Below are positions 34,085 through 40,777 of a stretch of DNA of 50,942 bases, in pieces. The first letter of the stretch is position 1; the number at the start of each line of letters is the position of its first letter. The notes beneath the pieces are model-generated. The model had not been told where the DNA came from. It saw only the letters and a list, made by a program, of their open reading frames with translations, and made no database searches. The position numbers and the translations under genes are program-made. Location of the stretch: contig JBCBEX010000022.1 in assembly GCA_038528235.1 (NCBI GenBank), forward strand, positions 1 to 50,942, written 5' to 3'. This DNA is from JBCBEX01 sp038528235. GTDB lineage: Bacteria > Bacteroidota > Rhodothermia > Rhodothermales > Rubricoccaceae.

Positions 34085-34213
34085 GCGGTGAGGCGGTGAG
34101 GCGGTGAGGCGGTGAGGCGGTGAGGCGCAAGGTGTTCCGATTTCACTGCGGGATCAAGTCCCGTTCTCAGCACCGCGACACCGCCGCACGCCAACACTGC
34201 TGCACGCTCCCTA
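34085..34213. repeat. Octamer-array palindromic element between arcA and metF
   Basis: Left arm: five exact gcggtgag units (34085-34124). Right arm: caccgcga, caccgccg, cacgccaa, cactgctg, cacgctcc (34171-34210), degenerate and reversed, running to the metF TAG at 34211. Centre holds a small stem CGGGA/TCCCG. Confidence 0.9.
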
Positions 34214-35167
34214 CGCCATCTTCCGCAGCGGCTCGACGACCTGGAGGGCGTGCTTGGCGGTCTGCATGATGTAGAAGTGGAGCGCAGGAGCCCCGCCTTC
34301 GAGTAGCTCCTCGCACTGTTGGCGCGCCCACTCGATGCCGACGGCCGAGACGTTCTTGCGGTCGGCGGCTTCGACCTCGGCCGCGAGGGCCTCTGGGATC
34401 TCCAGGTGGAAGAACGCTGGGAGCGACGTGAGGTGCTTCTTCGACGTAATGATCTTCAGGCCCGGCACGATGGGCACCGTGATGCCGACCTCGCGGCAGC
34501 GCTCGACGAAGTCGAAGTAGTGCTTGTTGTCGAAGAACATCTGCGTGACGATGTAATCCGCGCCAGCATCGACCTTGCGCTTGAGCGCGAGCACGTCCCA
34601 CGTCGGGTTGGGCGACTCGAAGTGCTTCTCTGGATAGCCCGCCACGCCGACGCAGAAGTCGGTCGCCTGCGCGTCGATGAGCTCTTCGAGGAACTGGCCC
34701 CGGTTCATGTTGTCGATCTGCCGGACGAGGTCCTCGGCGTAGTTGTTGCGTGAGCGGTTGTTGGCGGTAGGCTTGCGGAAGCCCTTGTCGTCGCCGCGTA
34801 GCGCGAGCACGTTGCGGATGCCGAGGTAGTGCAGTTCGATGAGGGCGTCCTCGGTCTCCTCGCGGGTGAAGCCCTGGCAGAGCAGGTGCGGCACGGCAGG
34901 GATGCCGAAGCGGTGCTGGATGGCCGCGCACAGCCCGAGCGTGCCGGGGCGCTTGCGCTTGACGTGCTTGCGCACGGTGCCGTCGGGCATCTCCTCGTAG
35001 TAGATCTCGGCCGCGTGGCTCGTCACGTCGATGAACGGCGGCTCGTGCGGCTTGAGCTGCTCCACGATGCCAAAGACGCTCTCGATGTTGGTGCCGCGCT
35101 TGGGCGGGATGATCTCGTAGGAAATCGGCGGCGTTTCGGCGTTGAGGATCTGATCGCTGACTTTCAC
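34211..35167 (-). CDS. metF: Methylenetetrahydrofolate reductase
   Basis: 318 residues from the GTG at 35167. ISYEIIPPKRGTNIESVF, PPFIDVTSHAA, HLLCQGFTREETEDAL, LGIRNVLALRGDD, CVGVAGYPEKH, KVDAGADYIVTQMFFD and PGLKIITS are MetF motifs; the enzyme makes 5-methyl-tetrahydrofolate for methionine synthesis using NAD(P)H and FAD. The open frame continues 78 codons upstream without conserved sequence, so this start is preferred. Divergent from the P450 gene with a ~210-bp shared leader. Confidence 0.94.
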   Translation of the reverse strand: MKVSDQILNAETPPISYEIIPPKRGTNIESVFGIVEQLKPHEPPFIDVTSHAAEIYYEEMPDGTVRKHVKRKRPGTLGLCAAIQHRFGIPAVPHLLCQGFTREETEDALIELHYLGIRNVLALRGDDKGFRKPTANNRSRNNYAEDLVRQIDNMNRGQFLEELIDAQATDFCVGVAGYPEKHFESPNPTWDVLALKRKVDAGADYIVTQMFFDNKHYFDFVERCREVGITVPIVPGLKIITSKKHLTSLPAFFHLEIPEALAAEVEAADRKNVSAVGIEWARQQCEELLEGGAPALHFYIMQTAKHALQVVEPLRKMA

Positions 35168-35355
35168 GAATCGAAGCGCTAGGAGAAAGGGGTGTGAAGG
35201 GAAATGATGATACGGGGAAGGGATCCCCTCAACCGGCAAGGCCCCGCAAAATTGAGGCCTTCTACATAACGACCACGGTACCTCGTTCCGGTACGCTGCC
35301 CCATAGCCCCCACTTGGGTTCCCTGCGTCTTTGCAGGCGCACCTGGGTCGCTCAG

Positions 35356-35381
35356 CGTAGGTTTCCCAACCTTCGCTGATG
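35356..35381 (-). other. Hairpin in the metF/P450 divergent leader
   Basis: Inverted repeat CAGCG-A-AGGTT / AACCT-A-CGCTG (minus strand, loop GGGA) overlapping the P450 start codon. Family of any regulatory RNA is not recognised. Confidence 0.45.
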
Positions 35382-36797
35382 CTGATGCCGACCGCCCCCA
35401 CCCCACCCGTTCGCGTGCGAACCGAAGCCCCGCCCGGCCCTCAGGGCTGGGGCTTCGTGCGGCTGCTGCCGCGCCTGATGCGCGACCCACTCGGAGCCTT
35501 CACACACATCGCGCGCACCTACGGGCCGCTCGTCTACCTCCACCTGTCCGACGCGGAGACGTACCTCGTCAACCACCCTGACCTCGTCCGTCACGTCCTG
35601 CGCGACCGCGTCGAGAACTACACGCGCGGCAAGCTCCTCGACGACCTGCGGCCGCTCGTCGGGCAGGGGCTGTTCACGAGCGAAGGCGATCTCTGGAAAC
35701 AGCAGCGGCGCCTTGTGGGGCAGGCGTTTCGCACGGAGTACGACGCCACCGTCGAGACGGCCCTGCGCACCGAGTTGGACGCGCTCCTCGACACGTGGCA
35801 GGACGGGGACGTGGTGGACGTGCAGGCGGCGATGAAGCGGCTGCTCCTGCGGGTGATGACGCGGACCATGTTCGCACCCGCCTGGCAGATCGACGCCGAC
35901 GCGATGATCGCGGACCTCGACATCGTGCTTCAGCACGCGAGCCTGGCCAACAACTTCCTCCGGCGCGTCTGGAATGGGACGCCGGGCCTGCGTCGCCTGC
36001 GTCCGCCGGGGACGGCGCGCGCCACGGCCGCACTTGCTCGTATCGACGCGGTCACCTACGACGTGATCGAACGCGCCGCGCTGCCTGACGGCGACCCGCG
36101 TGCCCTTACGCCTGCGCCGCTCCTCCGCCTGCTCCTGGACGCCGAGTCCGAAGGGACGCTCGACCGGAAGCAGATTCGCGACGAACTCAACACGTTCCTC
36201 TTCGCGGGCTTCGACACCACAGCGGGTGCTCTTTCGGCTGCCTGGATGAGTCTCGGGGCGAACTCCGACGTGCGTGCGCGCATGGACGCCGAACTGGATG
36301 CCACGCTCGCTGATCGCGCGCCAATGCTCGCCAACCTCCGCGCGCTGCCCTATACCGAGGCGGTGCTCCACGAGACGCTGCGGCTCTATCCACCCGCCTG
36401 GGCCTACCACCGCATTGCCCTCGACGACGACGTGATGCCGGACATGGACGGTGCGGGCTGGCACGTGCCGATCCGAGCACACGTGATGCTGTGCCCTTAC
36501 GCGCTGCATCGCCATCCCGATTTCTGGGACCGCCCCGATGCCTTCGATCCGACGCGCTTCCTCAGCGAGGATGGCGCCCCAGACGCATTCGTTGGACTCC
36601 ATTACGCCCCCTTCGGCTTCGGCCGACACATTTGCATTGGGCGGCGGCACGCGCTCCTGCAGGCTCACCTCGTCCTGGCCACGCTCGGCCAACGGCTTCA
36701 CCTCGAACCGACGTGGCAGTCGCCACCGAAGCTCGATGCGGGCATCATCCTGAAGGCGAAAGCCGGTCTGCCGATGCGGGTCGCGGTGAGGCGGTGA
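35379..36797 (+). CDS. Cytochrome P450
   Basis: 472 residues. N-terminal proline-rich lead-in, the I-helix AGFDTTAGALS, ETLRLYPP (ExxR), and the heme loop PFGFGRHICIGRR with axial Cys419. FTSEGDLWKQQRRLVGQAF is typical of CYP102/4-like and Bacteroidota P450s of soluble type. No ferredoxin or reductase gene is adjacent, so redox partners must be elsewhere. The last codons (…AVRR) are written over by an octamer array. Confidence 0.96.
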   Translation: MLMPTAPTPPVRVRTEAPPGPQGWGFVRLLPRLMRDPLGAFTHIARTYGPLVYLHLSDAETYLVNHPDLVRHVLRDRVENYTRGKLLDDLRPLVGQGLFTSEGDLWKQQRRLVGQAFRTEYDATVETALRTELDALLDTWQDGDVVDVQAAMKRLLLRVMTRTMFAPAWQIDADAMIADLDIVLQHASLANNFLRRVWNGTPGLRRLRPPGTARATAALARIDAVTYDVIERAALPDGDPRALTPAPLLRLLLDAESEGTLDRKQIRDELNTFLFAGFDTTAGALSAAWMSLGANSDVRARMDAELDATLADRAPMLANLRALPYTEAVLHETLRLYPPAWAYHRIALDDDVMPDMDGAGWHVPIRAHVMLCPYALHRHPDFWDRPDAFDPTRFLSEDGAPDAFVGLHYAPFGFGRHICIGRRHALLQAHLVLATLGQRLHLEPTWQSPPKLDAGIILKAKAGLPMRVAVRR

Positions 36798-36895
36798 GGT
36801 AAACGCGCCTCTCCAGCTCCAGTCTCAAGTCCTGCTCCCGCGCATCTGTGGGCAGCACAGCAATACCGACGCACTGCCACACCGCCGCACTCACC
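36783..36895. repeat. Octamer-array palindromic element over P450 and menF stops
   Basis: Left arm gcggtgag, gcggtgag, gtaaacgc (36783-36806) covers the P450 stop; right arm cacagcaa, taccgacg, cactgcca, caccgccg, cactcacc (36856-36895) covers the menF stop at 36891. A core TCAAGTCC near 36825 recurs in the element at 34154. Confidence 0.85.
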
Positions 36896-38393
36896 CCAGC
36901 GAGAGGCGCGGGACGCGCAGGTCGGTCTGCCCGTCACCACTGGCGTGGCCGTCGCCGAGGCCGCGACCCAGGCCGAGCACGTCGAGGAAGTCGCTCAGTT
37001 TGTGCTCGATCTCGGCCCACTCGGCGTCGGCGTCGGAGCCGCGTACGATGCCTGCGCCGGAGTAGAGCGCCAGCGAGGTGTCGCGTACGAGCCCGGAGCG
37101 GATCGCCACGGCAAACTCGGCGGCATCGACGCCCACCCAGCCTACGGGTCCGGCATACCAGCCCCGGTCGAACGGCTCGGTATCGCGCAGGAACGCAAGC
37201 GCGGCGTCCGTAGGCGTGCCGCCCACGGCAGGGGTCGGGTGGAGGGCAGCCAGGATGTCGGTCGAGGCGACGCCGTCGTGCAGGAGTCCGCGGATGCCGG
37301 AGCGTAGGTGCCGCTTGTTGGCGAGGGCCATCTCGCTCGCCTGCGCGTCGATGTCGAGCGTCTCCGTGAACAGGCGCAGCCCGGCGAGGATGGCGTCGCG
37401 GACGTAGCCGTGCTCGCGGAGGTCCTTCTCGCTGCCGAGCAGTTCATCGCGCAGACGGGCATCGTCGCCCCGAAGCAGACCGCGGGGGCGTGTTCCGGCG
37501 ACGGCCTCGCTCTGGACGCGCCAGCCATCGCGCTGGAACAGACGCTCGGGCGACGCCCCGATGAACGTGGCATCGGCGTTCGAATACGCGTCGGCGAAGC
37601 GGAACGCGAAGTGGTAGCAGTTGGGCGTAGCCGCCTCCAGGCGCTCCAGCAGGTCCAGTGCCCCGACGGGCGCGTCGAAGTCGAACGTGGCGCGGCGGGC
37701 CAGGACTACCTTCTCGAAGCGGCCCGCGTCGAAGCCATCGAGTGCTTCAGCGATGTGCGAGGACCAACCCGGGAGCGTCGGCGCATCGACGCGTCCGGTC
37801 GGCGTCGGGCGGTCGAGGGCATGGCGGCGTGCTGGGAGCGGCAGCCGCGTCCACGCTGGGAAGCGCAGGGTCGCGATGGCCGCCAGGACCGCGTCGAGGT
37901 CGTCTCCCGGCACGAGGTGACAGGCGAGCGTCGCCGAGCGGGGGCCCGCCGTCAGTTCAAAGCGAGGCAGCACGAAGCGCGCAGCGCCAAACGAGGTCCA
38001 TGCCTCGGAGACGGGCGCCTGTGGGTCGAAGCGGAGGCCACCGTAGTACCGCGAGACGGGCGCTCGCGTACGCAGCGCCTCCGTCCGCATGTCGAGGGCT
38101 GCCAGCACGGAGCCGACTGATCCGTCGAGCTCGTCGGCGACGCCGAGCGCTGCAACGGCGTCGGTGTCGCCGCGCCCGTGCCAATAGAGGGCAGTACCCC
38201 TGACCTGCACGGCGGACTCGTCCTGGGCATGGAGCCATGCGAGCGGACGCACCGGACCGACCGGGATCTCGACGCGCTGAACGCCACCACGCTCACGCCG
38301 TGATGCCTGGGCCACGGCTGCCGCAAGACGCCCGGACAGGGACGCGCCCGCTTCGCGACGGGGGTGGATCTCAGACGCAGGGGGGCGCGACAC
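36891..38393 (-). CDS. menF: Isochorismate synthase
   Basis: 500 residues, GTG start. FEKVVLARRATFDF, TFIGASPERLFQRDGWRVQSEAVAGT, HLRSGIRGLLHD, LHPTPAVGGTPTDAALAFL, WYAGPVGWVG and SGAGIVRGSDADAEWAEIEHK are the chorismate-binding enzyme blocks, and the overall order matches MenF. It turns chorismate into isochorismate for menaquinone. The N-terminal ~130 residues are diverged. Near ubiE/menG, consistent with a menaquinone role. Shikimate-pathway aroK lies in the same region. Confidence 0.93.
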   Translation of the reverse strand: MSRPPASEIHPRREAGASLSGRLAAAVAQASRRERGGVQRVEIPVGPVRPLAWLHAQDESAVQVRGTALYWHGRGDTDAVAALGVADELDGSVGSVLAALDMRTEALRTRAPVSRYYGGLRFDPQAPVSEAWTSFGAARFVLPRFELTAGPRSATLACHLVPGDDLDAVLAAIATLRFPAWTRLPLPARRHALDRPTPTGRVDAPTLPGWSSHIAEALDGFDAGRFEKVVLARRATFDFDAPVGALDLLERLEAATPNCYHFAFRFADAYSNADATFIGASPERLFQRDGWRVQSEAVAGTRPRGLLRGDDARLRDELLGSEKDLREHGYVRDAILAGLRLFTETLDIDAQASEMALANKRHLRSGIRGLLHDGVASTDILAALHPTPAVGGTPTDAALAFLRDTEPFDRGWYAGPVGWVGVDAAEFAVAIRSGLVRDTSLALYSGAGIVRGSDADAEWAEIEHKLSDFLDVLGLGRGLGDGHASGDGQTDLRVPRLSLG

Positions 38394-38667
38394 AGACGTG
38401 AGTGGTGGGCGAAGAAAAACCTGGATGGTCCGCGATTTCAGTATCGGCAGCCGACCTGGATAGTTTCAGTTAAAAGTGAAAATAGACGCAATGCGGCAAT
38501 GCGTGAGGTTGGGCCGAACCCATGCCCCGCCCGGCGCGTCGTAGGCGGCATCTGAGCAGAAACCTGCGTCCGTTTTACAGCGACTCGTTTTACATCGGCA
38601 GAGCGGCGTCCCGCGACATCGCGTGTTCTGCATCAGGCTTTCCCCCAGAACCTACGCCGTAGCGGCG

Positions 38668-39426
38668 ATGAAGTCCACCGACGCCTCTCCTTCCCCTGCA
38701 GCCCCGCCGCCTGGTCAGGCTGACGGCAAGCGCGAGCAGGTCGCAGCCATGTTCGACCGCATCGCGCCGCGCTACGATCTGCTCAACCGCACCCTCTCGC
38801 TCGGCATCGACGTGCGGTGGCGCAAGCGAGCCATCCGCCTCCTCGCCGACCGCCTCGTAGGCCCGCCCGAGCGACTGCTGGACGTGGCCACGGGCACGGC
38901 TGACCTTGCCATCGCCGCCCACGAGGCGCTCGCACCGACGGAGACCATCGGCGTCGACCCGTCCGAGGGCATGCTAGCATTCGGGCGCGAGAAGGTCGCC
39001 GAGCGCGGCCTCAGCGGGGCCGTTCGCCTGGACGTGGGCGCGAGCGAGGCGCTCCCGTACCCGGACGACCACTTCGATGGCGCACTGGTCGCCTTCGGGG
39101 TCCGCAACTTCGAGCACCTGCAGGGCGGCTTGACCGAAATCCACCGCGTGCTGCGTCCAAGCGCGCCGCTTGTGGTGCTGGAGTTCAGCCGGCCGCGTGC
39201 GCCCGGGCTAAGTCAGGCGTACCAGTTCTACTTCACGCAGGTCCTCCCCCGCATCGGGCGCACCGTTTCCGGCGACGCTGGGGCCTACACCTACCTCCCC
39301 GAGTCCGTCCGCGTCTTCCCGGACGGCGACGATTTTCTCCGCGAACTGCGGGAAACGGGCTACCGCGACCTTCACGCCGAGACGCTCACTTTCGGCATCG
39401 CCTCCCTCTACGTCGGAATCGCGTAG
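38668..39426 (+). CDS. ubiE: Demethylmenaquinone/ubiquinone methyltransferase
   Basis: 252 residues. MFDRIAPRYDLLNRTLSLGID, LLDVATGTADLAIAA (SAM motif I), ALVAFGVRNFEHLQGGLTEIHRVL and VLEFSRP are UbiE/MenG signatures. With menaquinone as the likely quinone it would methylate demethylmenaquinone. The ATG at 38668 starts the conserved part after a short Ala/Pro-rich lead; divergent from menF over ~275 bp. Confidence 0.95.
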   Translation: MKSTDASPSPAAPPPGQADGKREQVAAMFDRIAPRYDLLNRTLSLGIDVRWRKRAIRLLADRLVGPPERLLDVATGTADLAIAAHEALAPTETIGVDPSEGMLAFGREKVAERGLSGAVRLDVGASEALPYPDDHFDGALVAFGVRNFEHLQGGLTEIHRVLRPSAPLVVLEFSRPRAPGLSQAYQFYFTQVLPRIGRTVSGDAGAYTYLPESVRVFPDGDDFLRELRETGYRDLHAETLTFGIASLYVGIA

Positions 39427-39496
39427 GATTTTGGCTTGGCGATTTGAGATTTACGATGCGAAATCAGAGATCATCGGTGTTCGCCAATCGTCAATC
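39427..39496. repeat. Heptamer-array element between ubiE and PspC gene
   Basis: gattttg, gcttggc, gatttga, gatttac, gatgcga, aatcaga, gatcatc run from just after the ubiE stop; gccaatc and gtcaatc form the opposite arm and cover the PspC stop (39491). Confidence 0.75.
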
Positions 39497-40399
39497 CCTG
39501 ATGATTCGGATGAACGGCTCGTCGTCATCGTCGTCGCGGCGGTAGCGCTCCCCTCGTGACGACGAGCGGGCGCGTCGGGCAGCCTCACGGCGCTCTTTCT
39601 TCTCTTGCGTCTCCTGGTTGGGCAGCACGAACCCCAGCAGGATGTAGATGAAGAAGCCCATTCCGCTTCCGAAGATCGAGGCGAGCACGAAGGCGATCCG
39701 CACCAACGTGGGGTCGATGCCGAGGAAGTCGCCGATCCCGCCGGCCACGCCCAGGATCTTCTTCTCGCGGCTCTTCATGAGCTTCTTTCGGCGCCCGGAC
39801 GACTTTGCTGTCCGCGACGACGACCGCGCGGCGCGGCGCTCCTCCCGCCGCTGACGCCTCGACGAGGTGCGGCCCTTCGACGAGGCTGCCTCGCGGCGCT
39901 CGCGCTCTCGGCGTTTCCGCGCGGCCTGCTGCTTACGGCGGCGCTCGGCGCGCTTCTGCTTTTTGCGGCGCCGGTCCGGGCTCCACGAGAGCAACCCGAA
40001 GCCGAGCAGGATGATGAGGATACCGGCCAACCACGGCAGCACCGTCATGAGTTCGCCCAGCCCGCTCCACAGCGGCAGGCCCATCTGCTGCAGCGAGTAG
40101 AGCGTGCCCAACCCGATCAGCGAAATACCGCTGGCCGTGGGCAGATTCCAGAAGCCCGGCTTCTTCTGCGACAGCTCCTCGTAGGCCTGCTCGTCCAGGA
40201 ACGCCTCGATTTCCTCATCGGTGACCTCGTCGTAGAAATCGTCATAGAGGCCCTCGTCGAGCCGGTCGCCGAGTTCTTCGTCGGCGCGCGTGTCCCTATT
40301 CTTGGGACCGGCACGGAGCGTGAGTTCGTCGTCGGACTCGAAGTTGTCGGCGCGGTCGAGTTCGTCCGACCGTCGGCGTTGTCGGGAGCGGGTGGACAT
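39491..40399 (-). CDS. PspC domain protein with charged linker
   Basis: 302 residues. An acidic N-terminal part (~1-80, EVTDEEIEAFLDEQ), two membrane segments (~85-145), a strongly basic Arg/Lys/Ala linker (~145-215) and the PspC domain (KSREKKILGVAGGIGDFLGIDPTLVRIAFVL ... FIYILLGFVLP). PspC modules act in envelope stress responses in other bacteria. The charged segments are unusual and may bind nucleic acid or lipid heads. Confidence 0.88.
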   Translation of the reverse strand: MSTRSRQRRRSDELDRADNFESDDELTLRAGPKNRDTRADEELGDRLDEGLYDDFYDEVTDEEIEAFLDEQAYEELSQKKPGFWNLPTASGISLIGLGTLYSLQQMGLPLWSGLGELMTVLPWLAGILIILLGFGLLSWSPDRRRKKQKRAERRRKQQAARKRRERERREAASSKGRTSSRRQRREERRAARSSSRTAKSSGRRKKLMKSREKKILGVAGGIGDFLGIDPTLVRIAFVLASIFGSGMGFFIYILLGFVLPNQETQEKKERREAARRARSSSRGERYRRDDDDDEPFIRIIRD

Positions 40400-40602
40400 G
40401 GATGCGGGGCGGCTCGTGGGGCTGTGCCGGAAAGTACGGCGGCGTTTGGCGGGATGTTACGCGGAGACGAAACGGAGACCGCGCCCTGGAGCAAAGACCG
40501 TGCGTCGTCTATCGTCCCTGCCAGACTGGCATCACGCACCGGCTCCGCGTACAGAATCGGAACATGAGCATGTGGATGCTTGAAGCTGTGTGCGGCTACG
40601 AC

Positions 40603-40642
40603 CACCTTCACACATACACACCGTCACACGTCCACACAAAAG
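40603..40642. repeat. Octamer array (CAC-led)
   Basis: caccttca, cacataca, caccgtca, cacgtcca, cacaaaag in succession. A weaker GTG-led counterpart (gtggatgc, ttgaagct, gtgtgcgg) lies at ~40572-40595 on the left. Confidence 0.8.
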
Positions 40643-40723
40643 AGAGGGGTACGGCCCCACCCCTAGAGCCGCACCCCTATTCCCTCTCATGGAGGGTCCC
40701 CCTCATCGGGACTGGATGCAGGA

Positions 40724-40745
40724 TGACGGTCTTACGGGACCGTCA
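40724..40745 (-). terminator. Hairpin downstream of VWA gene
   Basis: Perfect 8-bp stem TGACGGTC/GACCGTCA with a 6-nt loop, 32 bp past the VWA stop on the minus strand. No T tract, so termination is tentative. Confidence 0.5.
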
Positions 40746-40777
40746 CACCTATAACGCCGCCACTGCCCGGCTTATTG

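Larger units (their letters stand above)
40400..40777. other. Intergenic region with octamer array and hairpins
   Basis: 378 bp between the VWA stop and the PspC start. It contains the CAC octamer array at 40603-40642, a hairpin at 40645-40664 (aggggt/acccct) and a hairpin at 40724-40745. I find no supported gene. Confidence 0.6.

Noticed and set aside
34085..34124. Exact octamer repeats considered as a CRISPR array
   Set aside because: Units are 8 bp, contiguous and without spacers, and no cas gene is present.
34149..34165. tRNA T-arm-like motif (GGGATCAAGTCCC) and a similar stretch near 20435
   Set aside because: No acceptor, D or anticodon arm can be built around either, and no CCA end is near; the first belongs to the centre of an octamer element.
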